A stretch of DNA of 64,000 nucleotides, from assembly GCA_029846755.1 (NCBI GenBank), contig JARWBI010000001.1, positions 1,054,001 through 1,118,000 on the forward strand. Reading direction: 5' to 3'. The notes under the pieces are model-generated. The model ran no database searches and was not told the DNA's origin. It worked only from the letters and a program-made list of their open reading frames with translations. The position numbers were made by a program, and so were the translations under genes. This DNA comes from Falsirhodobacter flavus (GTDB lineage Bacteria > Pseudomonadota > Alphaproteobacteria > Rhodobacterales > Rhodobacteraceae). Below are positions 1 to 9,412 of the stretch, piece by piece. Numbering within the stretch: position 1 is the stretch's first letter; the number at the start of each line of letters is the position of its first letter.

Positions 1-357
1 GATGCGGCCACGGCGGAACCATGCGTTCCACAGCGTCTCGCCCGACTGTTTCGCCGGAACCATCATAAGGTTTTCGCGCACGGTCATGGACCCGAATTCA
101 TGCGCGATCTGGAACGTGCGCAGCAGCCCCTTGTGAAACAGCGCGTGCGGGGGCAGGCCGGTGATATCCTCGCCATCCATCAGAACGCGGCCCGATGTGG
201 GCGGCAACCGTCCGGCAATGACGTTGAAAAGCGTGGTCTTTCCCGCGCCGTTCGGACCGATCAACCCAGTGATCGAACCCTTTTCGATCGTCAGGCTGGC
301 ACCGTTCACGGCACGGAAAGAGCCGAAATGCCTGTGAAGGTTTTCGACGGTTATCAT
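1..357 (-). CDS. Branched-chain amino acid ABC transporter ATP-binding protein (LivG-like), 3' end outside window
   Basis: The first 119 codons of an ABC ATPase are present; the gene runs off the left edge. The product begins MITVENLHRHFGSF and carries a Walker A motif, GPNGAGKTT, near residues 34-42, followed by the LivG-style stretch LLRTFQIAHEFGSMTVRENL. LivG proteins hydrolyse ATP on the cytoplasmic face of branched-chain amino acid or amide importers. It lies 95 bp downstream of a substrate-binding protein gene on the same strand, so the two are probably one operon whose permeases lie outside the window. The substrate cannot be read from this fragment. Confidence 0.9.
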   Translation of the reverse strand, partial: MITVENLHRHFGSFRAVNGASLTIEKGSITGLIGPNGAGKTTLFNVIAGRLPPTSGRVLMDGEDITGLPPHALFHKGLLRTFQIAHEFGSMTVRENLMMVPAKQSGETLWNAWFRRGRI

Positions 358-407
358 TTGATCCCCTGTGCCCCTTTTGCGTTCAGATCGCGAGGCTTGT
401 TAATGGA

Positions 408-433
408 ATCGGCCCGGCAAAAGCCGGGCCGAT
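408..433 (-). terminator. Intercistronic stem-loop between binding-protein and ATPase genes
   Basis: A perfect 11-bp stem (ATCGGCCCGGC and its complement) with a four-base loop lies in the 95-bp gap between the binding-protein stop and the ATPase start. No good T-run follows it on the minus strand. It is therefore more likely an attenuating or mRNA 3'-end-stabilising hairpin than a full terminator. Such hairpins often let the binding protein be made in excess over the membrane parts. Confidence 0.6.
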
Positions 434-452
434 CCGTTGCGTGTATCCGATT

Positions 453-1637
453 TCAGCGGAAACCGACAGTCTCTACCGCGCCGCCCGTGATGTCGTATTC
501 GCGGAAGGTGCCAAGGCTCTCGCCCGGTTCGGCCATTTCGACATTGGTCGCGCCGACGTAATCGACATCCTGGCCCGCCGCGATCAGCTCCAGCGCCTTG
601 GACAGCTCGCCCGGGTTGATCTTTTCGCCGGGCGCGTTGGCCACGTCCATGATCTTGCCCTTGTAATCGGCGCCGTTCGACGATTTCGCAGCCTGCATCG
701 CCAGCAGCACAAGCGCCGCAGCGTCATAGCTTTCGGCGGCATAGGACGAGGTGCCGTCGAAACCGGCCGCCGTCGCCATCTCGTGATAGGTGTCGACGTT
801 CTCGCCCTCGGCAGCCGGAACGTCGCCATAGGAACCGTCAAGCGAATCCCCGATCGCTTCGATCAGCGAGGGGCCATACATGCCGTCGGGCAGATAGAAG
901 GTGTCGAACGCGCCTGTGTCGATGGCGTTCTGCACGATCCCGCGGCCGCCCTGATCGACATAGCCCGCAACGACCAGCAACTCGCCGCCCGCAGCGGCCA
1001 GTGCCGCAACCTCGGCGGAATAATCGGCCTTGCCGTCGTCATGCGCGGCGGAAATCGTGACGTTGCCGCCCTTTTCCGTGAACGCCGCCGCAAAGCTGTC
1101 GGCCAGACCCTTGCCGTAGTCATTGTTGGTATAGGTCACCGCCACATCCGTCGTGCCACGGCCCGAGATGATGTCGGCCATGACCGCACCCTGACGCGCA
1201 TCGGACGGCGCGGTGCGGAAGAACAGCCCGTCATCCTCGACCTCCGAAAGGCCGGGCGAGGTTGAGGAAGGCGAGATCTGCACGACGCCCTGCGGGCGCG
1301 CGACGTTCTGAAGGATCGCGCCCGTCACCCCCGAACAGTCTGCGCCGATGATCGCCTTCACCCCGTCCGAGGTGACCAGACGTTCCGCAGCTGCCGTCGC
1401 CGCCGATGCGTCCACGCAGGTCGAATCCGCGCGGATCGGGGTCACGGTCGATCCGTCGAGGAACAGGCCCGACTCGGACACTTCCTTCATCGCCAGTTCC
1501 GCACCCGCCGCCATGTGGGGCGTGATGGATTCAAGCGGGCCGGTGAAGCCGAAGATGATCCCCAGTTTCACTTCCTCGGCCCCTGCGGCCCCGGCAAGCA
1601 TCGCCGTCGCAGTCGAGGCCAGCAGCAGTTTCTTCAT
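453..1637 (-). CDS. Branched-chain amino acid-type ABC transporter substrate-binding protein
   Basis: A periplasmic binding protein of the Leu/Ile/Val (Peripla_BP_6) family, 394 residues. The start at 1637 is chosen because it gives a clean signal peptide (MKKLLLASTATAMLAGAAGA) and follows a GGGAG ribosome-binding site; the reading frame stays open upstream without a leader-like sequence. The mature part starts EEVKLGIIFGFTGPLES, the usual first strand of this fold. It would capture an amino acid or amide and deliver it to a permease served by the downstream ATPase at 1-357. It diverges from ureE across 127 bp, so the promoter lies there. The exact ligand is not predictable by eye. Confidence 0.9.
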   Translation of the reverse strand: MKKLLLASTATAMLAGAAGAEEVKLGIIFGFTGPLESITPHMAAGAELAMKEVSESGLFLDGSTVTPIRADSTCVDASAATAAAERLVTSDGVKAIIGADCSGVTGAILQNVARPQGVVQISPSSTSPGLSEVEDDGLFFRTAPSDARQGAVMADIISGRGTTDVAVTYTNNDYGKGLADSFAAAFTEKGGNVTISAAHDDGKADYSAEVAALAAAGGELLVVAGYVDQGGRGIVQNAIDTGAFDTFYLPDGMYGPSLIEAIGDSLDGSYGDVPAAEGENVDTYHEMATAAGFDGTSSYAAESYDAAALVLLAMQAAKSSNGADYKGKIMDVANAPGEKINPGELSKALELIAAGQDVDYVGATNVEMAEPGESLGTFREYDITGGAVETVGFR

Positions 1638-1764
1638 TGTCGTCTCCCATGTTGGATCGAAACCCTTTGCGCGAAGGTAGAGGCGACGCGGCTGAAAAGA
1701 AAGCGCATCTTGCATTGTTGCCGCACGGCCCGTTACCTCTGGCCCAAAGCGAAGGAGATGCCGG

Positions 1765-2214
1765 ATGAACGACATGCCGGGCGCGCGCCGCCTGATGCGC
1801 AAGGGCGAATGGACGACAGCGCAGGACAAGGTGGTGCTGGATTACGAAGGCCGCTTCTTGCGCCGCAAGCGTCTGGTCGCGGCATCGGGTCGCGGTTTCC
1901 TTGTGGATCTTGCGGAAACCACCAGCCTCGATCACGGCGATGCGTTCGAGCTGGAAGACGGCACGGTGGTGGAAATCGCCGCCGCGATGGAGCCTGTTCT
2001 GGTCGTCACGGGCGATCTGCCGCGCCTTGCATGGCATATCGGCAACCGTCACACGCCTTGCCAGATCGAAGGGGATCGCCTGCTGATCCGCCGTGATCAT
2101 GTGCTGGAAGGAATGCTGACCGGGCTTGGGGGGCACGTCCGCCCGACGATGGAGCGTTTCACGCCCGAGGGTGGCGCTTATGGGCATGGGCGAACGATGG
2201 GCCATGAACACTGA
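1765..2214 (+). CDS. ureE: Urease accessory protein UreE
   Basis: A 149-residue nickel metallochaperone that hands Ni2+ to the urease activation complex. The two-domain UreE fold is recognisable: an N-terminal beta domain with RLVAASGRGFLVDLAE, then the metal-binding domain with AWHIGNRHTPCQIEGDRLLI, which contains the family His of the GNRH motif. The C-terminus is a short His tail ([10 protein letters not shown]), shorter than in Klebsiella UreE. A strong AAGGAG site lies 8-10 bases before the ATG. It is the first gene of ureEFG; the structural genes ureABC and ureD are not in the window. Confidence 0.95.
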   Translation: MNDMPGARRLMRKGEWTTAQDKVVLDYEGRFLRRKRLVAASGRGFLVDLAETTSLDHGDAFELEDGTVVEIAAAMEPVLVVTGDLPRLAWHIGNRHTPCQIEGDRLLIRRDHVLEGMLTGLGGHVRPTMERFTPEGGAYGHGRTMGHEH

Positions 2215-2809
2215 CCTCCTCCGCCTCGTGCAATGGCTTTCTCCGGCATTTCCGACCGGGGGATATGCATATTCGCACGGGCTGGAATGGGCGATAGCGC
2301 AGCGCGAGGTCGCGGATGCGCGCAGCGCGGGACGCTGGATCGGGGACGTGCTGCGCTTCGGCGCAGGGCGGACGGACGCGATCCTGCTGGCACATGCGCT
2401 GCGCGGGGCGGATCTGCTGGCGCTGACCCGTGCGCTTTTCCCTTCTGCAGAGCGGCGGATGGAGTCCGAAACGCAGGGCGCCGCCTTCGCCACCGCCGCC
2501 GGGGTCGATCCGCAGCCGCTGGTGCTGGCCTTTGCACAGGCCGCCCGGACGCTTTCGGTCGAACACGAGACGGTGGTGGCGCTTTATCTGTACTCCTTCG
2601 CGGCGAATCTCTGCTCGGCGGCGACGCGGTTCGTGCCGCTGGGCCAGACCGAGGGGCAGAGGATCCTTGGCGACCTCCATCCCTTGATCGGAACGCTCGC
2701 AAGGGATGCGACGGTCGCCTCGCTCGATGCCATAGGCAGCGCGGCATTCCGGGGCGATCTCGCCTCGATGCAGCATGAAACACTGGATGTAAGGATTTTC
2801 AGGACATGA
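2204..2809 (+). CDS. ureF: Urease accessory protein UreF
   Basis: A 201-residue UreF that works with UreD/UreH and UreG to load nickel into apo-urease and acts as the gate for UreG GTP hydrolysis. The N-terminus [29 protein letters not shown] is diagnostic (the [15 protein letters not shown] stretch). The ATG at 2204 was chosen because it yields this canonical N-terminus and overlaps ureE by 11 bases, giving translational coupling. Its stop overlaps the ureG start in an ATGA arrangement. Confidence 0.95.
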   Translation: MNTDLLRLVQWLSPAFPTGGYAYSHGLEWAIAQREVADARSAGRWIGDVLRFGAGRTDAILLAHALRGADLLALTRALFPSAERRMESETQGAAFATAAGVDPQPLVLAFAQAARTLSVEHETVVALYLYSFAANLCSAATRFVPLGQTEGQRILGDLHPLIGTLARDATVASLDAIGSAAFRGDLASMQHETLDVRIFRT

Positions 2810-3423
2810 CCCACGGCCCCCTTCGCGTCGGCATCGGCGGACCCGTCGGCACCGGCAAGACGACGCTGACGGAAAAGCTGTGTGCCGCGCTGGCACAGCG
2901 CTGTTCAATGGCGGTGGTCACCAACGACATCTACACGCGCGAGGATGCCGAATACCTCATGCGCGCGCAGGTGCTGCCTTCGGAACGCATTCGGGGGGTG
3001 GAAACCGGAGGCTGTCCGCATACAGCGATCCGCGAGGATGCCTCGATCAACCTTGCCGCCATCGCCGATCTGCGCCGTTCGTTCCCGGACCTCGACCTCG
3101 TGCTGATCGAATCCGGAGGCGACAATCTGGCAGCGACGTTTTCGCCCGAACTGGCGGACCTTACGATCTATGTCATCGACACGGCGGCGGGGCAGGACAT
3201 TCCGCGCAAGCGCGGGCCGGGGGTCACGCGATCCGATCTGCTGGTGGTCAACAAGACCGACCTTGCGCCTCATGTCGGGGTCGATCTGACGCTGCTGGAA
3301 CAGGACACGCAGCGCGCGCGGGGCGATCGGCCCTATGTCATGGCGCGGCTTCGCCAGGGGCAGGGTATCGACCGGATCGTCGAATTCCTGTGCCGCGAGG
3401 GCGGGCTCACACTCGCAGGGTGA
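2806..3423 (+). CDS. ureG: Urease accessory GTPase UreG
   Basis: A 205-residue SIMIBI-class GTPase that drives nickel insertion into urease. Visible motifs are the P-loop [11 protein letters not shown] near residues 11-21, the metal/dimer motif with [16 protein letters not shown], the [15 protein letters not shown] segment, and [10 protein letters not shown] for guanine recognition. Length matches the family. It is the last gene of the ureEFG block and lies 214 bp before urtA on the same strand. Confidence 0.97.
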   Translation: MTHGPLRVGIGGPVGTGKTTLTEKLCAALAQRCSMAVVTNDIYTREDAEYLMRAQVLPSERIRGVETGGCPHTAIREDASINLAAIADLRRSFPDLDLVLIESGGDNLAATFSPELADLTIYVIDTAAGQDIPRKRGPGVTRSDLLVVNKTDLAPHVGVDLTLLEQDTQRARGDRPYVMARLRQGQGIDRIVEFLCREGGLTLAG

Positions 3424-3430
3424 CCGTTTT

Positions 3431-3457
3431 TTGGGCATCCGGGATACTTCTGCCCAA
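3431..3457. repeat. Inverted repeat in the ureG-urtA gap
   Basis: TTGGGCA and TGCCCAA form a perfect 7-bp inverted repeat around a 13-base spacer, starting just after the ureG stop. There is no T-run after it, so it is not a convincing terminator. It could be an operator or a weak hairpin separating urease accessory from transporter expression. Confidence 0.35.
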
Positions 3458-3637
3458 TCGGTGAACATCAGCGCGCAGGGCGCCCGCTGCTGCGTTCCGT
3501 GATCTTGTCCGTGGCGACACACCCCCGCTAACTCGACCCATCGGCCCGCAAGAGGCCGCAAGTTCAACGGGGAGATGGCAGCGCGGGCTGGATCATGGGG
3601 ATCCGCCCGCGCCGCGTCCCTCACGGAGGGTTAGTCG

Positions 3638-4915
3638 ATGTTCGGGAAATTGATGATCGGCGCGGGCCTCGGGCTGGCGCTGGCCGGCGGAGCCGTCGCG
3701 CAGGAAGGCGAGCCGATCAAGATCGGCGTGCTGCATTCGCTGTCGGGCACGATGGCGATTTCGGAAACCACGCTGAAGGATACGGTCCTGATGCTGATCG
3801 AGGAACAGAACGCGGCAGGCGGCGTTCTTGGCCGCCCGCTGGAGGCCGTCGTCGTCGATCCCGCCTCCGACTGGCCGCTGTTCGCGGAAAAGGCGCGCGA
3901 ATTGCTGACCGTATCGGATGTCGACGTGATGTTCGGCTGCTGGACGAGCGTAAGTCGCAAGTCCGTCCTTCCGGTGATCGAGGAATTGAACGGCCTGCTT
4001 TTCTATCCGGTGCAATACGAAGGCGAGGAAAGCTCGAAGAACGTCTTCTATACCGGCGCTGCGCCGAACCAGCAGGCGATCCCTGCGACCGATTATCTGA
4101 TCGACGAATTGGGCGTCGAGAAGTTCGCGCTGCTGGGCACCGATTACGTCTATCCGCGCACGACGAACAACATCCTGTCGGCCTACCTTCAGGACAAGGG
4201 CGTGGCGGAAGGCGACATCTTCGTCAACTACACCCCCTTCGGCCACTCGGACTGGTCCAAGATCGTCGCCGATGTCGTCGCGCTGGGCGCGGACGGCAAG
4301 AAGGTCGGCGTCATCTCGACCATCAACGGCGATGCCAATATCGGCTTCTACAAGGAACTGGCCGCGGCGGGCGTGTCGGCCGATGACATTCCGGTCGTCG
4401 CCTTCTCGGTCGGCGAGGAGGAGCTGTCGGGTCTGGATACGACCGACCTCGTCGGCCACCTTGCCGCCTGGAACTATTTCGGATCCGCCGAAAGCCCGGA
4501 AAATGCCGCGTTTATCGAAAGCTGGAAGGGCTTTGTAGGCGCGGACCGCGTGACCAATGATCCGATGGAAGCCACGATGATCGGCTTCAAGATGTGGGTT
4601 CAGGCGGTCGAAAAGGCCGGGACCACCGACGTCGATACCGTGCGCGAGGCGATGTATGGCCTTGAGGTCCCGAACCTGACCGGGGGCATGGCGAAGATGC
4701 TGCCGAACCACCATCTGACCAAACCTGTGCTGATCGGCGAAATCCGCGAGGATGGCCAGTTCGACATCGTCTCCCAGACAGACCCGGTAGAAGGCGACGC
4801 ATGGACAGACTTCCTGCCCGAATCGGCGGTGCTGGAGGCGGACTGGGCCGAGCTGGATTGCGGCATGTTCAACAGCCAGACCCAGACCTGCGTGCAACAG
4901 AAGTCGAACTACTGA
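3638..4915 (+). CDS. urtA: Urea ABC transporter substrate-binding protein UrtA
   Basis: A 425-residue periplasmic urea-binding protein, first gene of a complete urtABCDE operon. It has a signal peptide (MFGKLMIGAGLGLALAGGAVAQ) and the UrtA/AmiC-type body beginning EPIKIGVLHSLSGTMAISE. The family stretches GCWTSVSRKSVLPVIEE and LLFYPVQYEGEE are present. A GGAGGG ribosome-binding site precedes the ATG. It would bind urea and present it to UrtB/UrtC. In other bacteria this operon responds to nitrogen status, but I could not identify a convincing sigma-54 promoter in the upstream gap. Confidence 0.95.
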   Translation: MFGKLMIGAGLGLALAGGAVAQEGEPIKIGVLHSLSGTMAISETTLKDTVLMLIEEQNAAGGVLGRPLEAVVVDPASDWPLFAEKARELLTVSDVDVMFGCWTSVSRKSVLPVIEELNGLLFYPVQYEGEESSKNVFYTGAAPNQQAIPATDYLIDELGVEKFALLGTDYVYPRTTNNILSAYLQDKGVAEGDIFVNYTPFGHSDWSKIVADVVALGADGKKVGVISTINGDANIGFYKELAAAGVSADDIPVVAFSVGEEELSGLDTTDLVGHLAAWNYFGSAESPENAAFIESWKGFVGADRVTNDPMEATMIGFKMWVQAVEKAGTTDVDTVREAMYGLEVPNLTGGMAKMLPNHHLTKPVLIGEIREDGQFDIVSQTDPVEGDAWTDFLPESAVLEADWAELDCGMFNSQTQTCVQQKSNY

Positions 4916-4965
4916 CGTCCGGGCGCGGCCGACTGCGCCGCGCCCGTCCTGAACGCGGGAATATC

Positions 4966-6849
4966 ATGCGCCTTCTTCTTTCGCTCCTCCTCCTCCTCGC
5001 CTCTCCGGTCTGCGCGCAGCAGGCGGCGGCGGTTCTGGAACAGAACCGTGCGCTGATCGAAAAGCCGTCGCGCCAGACCATCGGCCCGGTGATCGACGCG
5101 CTTGCGGCAAGCGGCGATCCCGCCGCCGCGCGCATCCTCGCCGCGTTCGAGGCCCGCAATCTGGGCGTCCGGGAGGGGGACGGCGCCTTCGTCATCGTGA
5201 CGCAGGACGGGCTGACCGATCTGGCAGGCCAACCCACGGATGGGGAGGCAAGCGTCATCCGCCCGAACTCCGGCGTCCGCGGGGTCATCGCCGCCGCACT
5301 GGTGCGGTTCCAGCTTGCCGATCCGGACCCGGAGCGGCGGATGGATGTGGTGGCGGCGATCGCCCGCAATCCCGACGCCAGCCATCTGGAGCCGCTGCGC
5401 GCGGCGCTGGCTCAGACCGCCGATCCCCATCTGGCACGGCTGGAGCGGCTTTTGACCATCCGCTTCGACACCGATGGCGAAGCCCGCGTCGCCGCCATCG
5501 AAGGGTTCGGGAGCGACATGTCCCTGGATCTGCGGGCGGCGCTGAACCCGCTGCTCGCGACGCGGCGGGAGGTCAATCCGGAGGGCGGGAACATCGCGCG
5601 CGAGCTGACCCCCGGCAGCGATCTGTCGCGCGACGAAGCCTATGACCTGCTTGTCGCCAAGGGCATCGCGCCCGCCCGCCTGACTCGCGAGGGCGCGCAG
5701 GCGGCACTGGTCGCAAATATCAAGGACGGACAGGTGGCCGGCATTCCTGTCGCCTCTCTTGACACGCGGGACGCACGGGACGCCGCCTATGGCGCGCTCG
5801 AGGCCGCAGGCACCGTTCCGCCCGCCGCGACCGAAGCGGAAGTCGACGCGGCGCTGGATGCCGCCCGGATCGCCGATGTCTATCAAGAACCGGATGCCGC
5901 CGTGACCGACGCCGCCCGCGCGGCGCTGAACGGTATCAGCACCAAGGTCGGCGCGATGCAGTTCGCGGACCTGACGCTGGATGCGCTGTCGCTCGCCTCG
6001 ATCTATTTCCTTGCAGCCATCGGCCTTGCCATCACCTTCGGCGTCATGCGCGTCATCAACATGGCCCATGGCGAATTCATCATGATGGGCGCCTATACCG
6101 GCTACGCCGTGCAGCAGGTCGTGACCGATTACACGCTGTCGATCCTGATCGCGCTGCCGCTGGCCTTTGCCGTGACCTTCGCCGCGGGCGTCGTGATGGA
6201 GCGGCTGGTGATCCGGCATCTGTATAAACGCCCGCTGGAGACGCTGCTGGCGACCTTTGGCATTTCGATCATGCTGCAACAGCTGGCCAAGAACATCTTC
6301 GGCACGCAAGCCCGCCCGCTGACCGCGCCGGGTTGGCTGAACGGCGCGCTGAGCTTCAACGACATCGTCTCCATCAGCTATATCCGCGTCGCGATCTTCG
6401 TCCTGGCGCTGCTGTTTCTGGGCATCTACCTTTGGATCATGCGTCGCACCCGGCTGGGGCTGGAGGTCAGGGCGGTGCAGCAGAACCCGTCGATGGCGGC
6501 GTCGATGGGCATCTCGCCCGGTCGGATCAACATGCTGGCCTTCGGGCTCGGCTCCGGCATCGCCGGGATCGCGGGCGTCGCCATCGGCCTGTTCGCCCAG
6601 GTCACGTCCGAGCTCGGATCGCAATATATCGTCCAGAGCTTCATGACCGTTGTGGTCGGCGGTGTCGGCAATATCTGGGGCACGCTGGCGGGGGCGGCGA
6701 TGATCGGCTTCCTCCAGAAGGGGATCGAGTGGTTCAACCCCTCGAACACGCTGGCGGCGCAGACCTACATGATCCTGTTCATCATCATCTTCATCCAGTT
6801 CCGGCCAAGGGGCATCATCGCCCTGAAGGGCCGCGCGGCAGGGGACTGA
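4966..6849 (+). CDS. urtB: Urea ABC transporter permease UrtB with N-terminal soluble extension
   Basis: A 627-residue inner-membrane permease. The C-terminal half (about residues 330-627) is the LivH-type permease, starting with LASIYFLAAIGLAITFGVMR and including INMAHGEFIMMGAYTGYAVQ. The N-terminal part has a signal peptide (MRLLLSLLLLLASPVCAQ) followed by about 300 alpha-helical residues, presumably periplasmic, as is usual for proteobacterial UrtB. The ATG at 4966 was preferred over an earlier in-frame ATG at 4801, which lies inside urtA. The gap to urtA is 50 bases and to urtC one base. Confidence 0.93.
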   Translation: MRLLLSLLLLLASPVCAQQAAAVLEQNRALIEKPSRQTIGPVIDALAASGDPAAARILAAFEARNLGVREGDGAFVIVTQDGLTDLAGQPTDGEASVIRPNSGVRGVIAAALVRFQLADPDPERRMDVVAAIARNPDASHLEPLRAALAQTADPHLARLERLLTIRFDTDGEARVAAIEGFGSDMSLDLRAALNPLLATRREVNPEGGNIARELTPGSDLSRDEAYDLLVAKGIAPARLTREGAQAALVANIKDGQVAGIPVASLDTRDARDAAYGALEAAGTVPPAATEAEVDAALDAARIADVYQEPDAAVTDAARAALNGISTKVGAMQFADLTLDALSLASIYFLAAIGLAITFGVMRVINMAHGEFIMMGAYTGYAVQQVVTDYTLSILIALPLAFAVTFAAGVVMERLVIRHLYKRPLETLLATFGISIMLQQLAKNIFGTQARPLTAPGWLNGALSFNDIVSISYIRVAIFVLALLFLGIYLWIMRRTRLGLEVRAVQQNPSMAASMGISPGRINMLAFGLGSGIAGIAGVAIGLFAQVTSELGSQYIVQSFMTVVVGGVGNIWGTLAGAAMIGFLQKGIEWFNPSNTLAAQTYMILFIIIFIQFRPRGIIALKGRAAGD

Positions 6850-6850
6850 C

Positions 6851-7975
6851 ATGCGCCATCCATCCGTTCTGATCTTCCTGTCCTGCCTTGCGCTGTTCAC
6901 CGTCGCCGTAACGGTGATGGCACAGGCGGGCATGGTATCCACCAGCTTCGTCAAGACGCTGGGGATGACGCTGTGCCTCTGCCTCGTCGCGCTGGCGATG
7001 GACCTTATCTGGGGCTATGCGGGTATCCTTTCGCTTGGGCATTTCGCCTTCTTCGGGCTCGGCGGCTACATGATCGGCATGTGGCTGATGTATGCGCGGA
7101 CCGAAGGGATCGTGGTGCAGTCGCTGGCCGGATCGCCGCTGCCTGCCACGCCCGAGGAAATCCGGCAGGGCATCGGCACGCAGATCTTCGGCGTCGTGGG
7201 CGGGTCCGACATCCCTTGGGTCTGGAGCTTTGCGCATTCGCTGCCGCTGCAACTTCTGCTGGTGGTGCTGGTGCCGGGGCTGCTCGCGCTGGTCTTCGGC
7301 TGGCTGGCCTTTCGCAGCCGTGTGACGGGGGTGTACCTGTCGATCCTGACGCAGGCGATGACGCTGGCGCTGGCGCTCTATCTGTTCCAGAACGACAGCG
7401 GCCTGCGCGGCAATAACGGGCTGTCGGGGCTGCAGAACATTCCGGGCGTGACGGCAGGGCAGGATCGCGTATCGGTCTGGCTGCTTTGGGCCTCGGCGTT
7501 GGCTCTGGGCCTTGGTTACATCCTGTGCAGCATCATGGTGTCGGGCAAGTTCGGCTCGGTCATCCGGGCGATCCGCGACGACGAACAACGGGTCCGCTTC
7601 CTCGGCTATCCGGTCGAGGGATACAAGCTGTTCGTCTTCACCCTGACCGCGATCATCGCCGCCATCGCCGGGGCGCTCTATTATCCGCAGGCGGGGATCA
7701 TCAACCCGACAGAGCTGATGCCCATCGCGTCGATCTATCTTGCCGTCTGGGTCGCGATCGGGGGGCGGGGGCGGCTCTACGGCGCGGTGATCGGGGCTGC
7801 GGTCGTCTCGTTGCTGTCCAGCTGGTTCACAGGGGGCAGGGCACCGTCCATCCCGCTCGGCTTCTATACGATCAACTGGGTCGACTGGTGGCAGGTGCTG
7901 CTGGGCCTGACCTTCGTGCTGGTCACGTTGCTGGCACCCGGCGGCATCGGCGCACTTTTCGGACGGGGGCGCTGA
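6851..7975 (+). CDS. urtC: Urea ABC transporter permease UrtC
   Basis: A 374-residue LivM-type permease, the partner of UrtB in the urea channel. Multiple hydrophobic helices are visible, with the family sequences DLIWGYAGILSLGHFAFFGL near residue 55 and SKFGSVIRAIRDDEQR-like cytoplasmic loop residues (VIRAIRDDEQRVRFLGY) that contact the ATPases. The stop overlaps the urtD start as TGATG, indicating coupled translation. Confidence 0.95.
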   Translation: MRHPSVLIFLSCLALFTVAVTVMAQAGMVSTSFVKTLGMTLCLCLVALAMDLIWGYAGILSLGHFAFFGLGGYMIGMWLMYARTEGIVVQSLAGSPLPATPEEIRQGIGTQIFGVVGGSDIPWVWSFAHSLPLQLLLVVLVPGLLALVFGWLAFRSRVTGVYLSILTQAMTLALALYLFQNDSGLRGNNGLSGLQNIPGVTAGQDRVSVWLLWASALALGLGYILCSIMVSGKFGSVIRAIRDDEQRVRFLGYPVEGYKLFVFTLTAIIAAIAGALYYPQAGIINPTELMPIASIYLAVWVAIGGRGRLYGAVIGAAVVSLLSSWFTGGRAPSIPLGFYTINWVDWWQVLLGLTFVLVTLLAPGGIGALFGRGR

Positions 7976-8715
7976 TGTCGGCCCTTCTGGAAGTGCGCGG
8001 CGTTTCTGTCAGCTTCGACGGGTTCCGCGCGATCAATAACCTGTCCTTCGCCATCGGCACCGCCGAGCTGCGGGCGGTGATCGGACCGAACGGCGCGGGC
8101 AAGACCACCTTCATGGACATCGTGACCGGCAAGACCCGGCCCGACAGCGGCGAGGTCCTGTTCGGCGAGGTGCCGCGATCCCTTCTGCGCATGTCCGAGG
8201 CGCAGATCGCACGCGCGGGGGTCGGCCGCAAGTTCCAGCGCCCCACGGTGTTCGAGAATCAGTCCGTCTTCGACAACATCATGATGGCGCTCAAGAAACC
8301 GCGCGGGCCGTTCTCCGTCTTGAGGTTCCGCGCATCGAAATCCGACCGCACCCGCGTGCGGGAACTTGCGGACGAGGTGGGTCTGGCGCCGCATCTGGAC
8401 CGCATCTCGGGCGAGCTGTCGCACGGCCAGAAGCAATGGCTGGAGATCGGCATGCTTCTGGCGCAGGAGCCGCGCCTTTTGCTGGTGGACGAGCCTGCCG
8501 CCGGGATGACGCTGGGCGAGCGCGAGCATACGACCGAATTGCTGACCCGGCTGGCGCGGACCCGCGCCGTAGTGGTCGTGGAACATGACATGGAATTCGT
8601 GCGCCGCCTGAACTGCAAGGTGACGGTGCTGCACGAAGGCTCGGTCCTTGCCGAAGGATCGCTGGACCATGTGACCGCCGATGCGCGCGTCATCGAAGTC
8701 TATCTGGGGAGATGA
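7975..8715 (+). CDS. urtD: Urea ABC transporter ATP-binding protein UrtD
   Basis: A 246-residue LivG-type ATPase. Walker A is GPNGAGKTT near residues 39-47, the signature region is ELSHGQKQWLEIGMLLAQ, Walker B is LLLVDEPAAGM, and the H-loop is VVEHDMEF. The ATG at 7975 overlaps the urtC stop. The SHGQKQWLE form of the signature is characteristic of UrtD rather than generic LivG. Confidence 0.95.
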   Translation: MSALLEVRGVSVSFDGFRAINNLSFAIGTAELRAVIGPNGAGKTTFMDIVTGKTRPDSGEVLFGEVPRSLLRMSEAQIARAGVGRKFQRPTVFENQSVFDNIMMALKKPRGPFSVLRFRASKSDRTRVRELADEVGLAPHLDRISGELSHGQKQWLEIGMLLAQEPRLLLVDEPAAGMTLGEREHTTELLTRLARTRAVVVVEHDMEFVRRLNCKVTVLHEGSVLAEGSLDHVTADARVIEVYLGR

Positions 8716-8716
8716 G

Positions 8717-9412
8717 ATGCTGAAAACCGAAGGGCTGACCCTGCATTACAGCGGCAGCCAGATCCTGCACGGCATCGACATGGAAGCCCGCGCGGGCGAA
8801 GTCACCTGCATCATGGGCACGAACGGGGTCGGCAAGACCTCGCTTCTGAAGGCCATCGCCGGGACGCATCCGCGTTCGGGCGGGCGCGTGACGCTGGACG
8901 GCGAGGAACTGCCCGTGTTGCGCCCCGAGGGAATGGCGAAGCGCGGCCTTGGGTTCGTGCCGCAGGGGCGGATGATCTTTCCGCTGCTGACGGTGACCGA
9001 GAACATGCAAACGGCCTATGCCACGCTGCCGAAATCCGAGCATCGCATCCCGGACGAGATCTATGATCTGTTCCCCGTGCTGAAGGATATGGGCCATCGG
9101 CGCGGAGGGGACCTGTCGGGCGGGCAGCAGCAGCAGCTTGCCATCGCCCGTGCCATGATCATGAAGCCGAAGCTGCTGCTGCTGGACGAGCCGACAGAGG
9201 GCATCCAGCCGAACATCATCCAGCAGATCGGGCGCGTCATCTCCTACCTTCGCGGCAAGGGCGACATCGCCATCGTTCTGGTCGAACAGTATTTCGACTT
9301 CGCCTTCGATCTTGCCGACCGCTTCTACGTTCTGAAACGCGGAAGCGTCGAGGTTTCGGGCACCAAGGCGGAGCTTGGCCGCGACCGGATGAAGGCCGCG
9401 GTCAGCGTTTAG
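8717..9412 (+). CDS. urtE: Urea ABC transporter ATP-binding protein UrtE
   Basis: A 231-residue LivF-type ATPase closing the urt operon. Walker A is GTNGVGKTS (a common UrtE variant), the signature is [15 protein letters not shown], Walker B is [14 protein letters not shown] and the H-loop is LVEQYFDF. It starts one base after the urtD stop. It ends tail-to-tail with efp, the two stops overlapping by four bases. Confidence 0.95.
   Translation: MLKTEGLTLHYSGSQILHGIDMEARAGEVTCIMGTNGVGKTSLLKAIAGTHPRSGGRVTLDGEELPVLRPEGMAKRGLGFVPQGRMIFPLLTVTENMQTAYATLPKSEHRIPDEIYDLFPVLKDMGHRRGGDLSGGQQQQLAIARAMIMKPKLLLLDEPTEGIQPNIIQQIGRVISYLRGKGDIAIVLVEQYFDFAFDLADRFYVLKRGSVEVSGTKAELGRDRMKAAVSV

Noticed and set aside
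3424-3637. Sigma-54 promoter before urtA
   Set aside because: TGGC-type -24 matches exist but no acceptable -12 GC at the right spacing was seen.
4909-6954. 681-codon frame antisense to urtB
   Set aside because: Low-complexity Arg/Gln/Asp composition; urtB is unambiguous.
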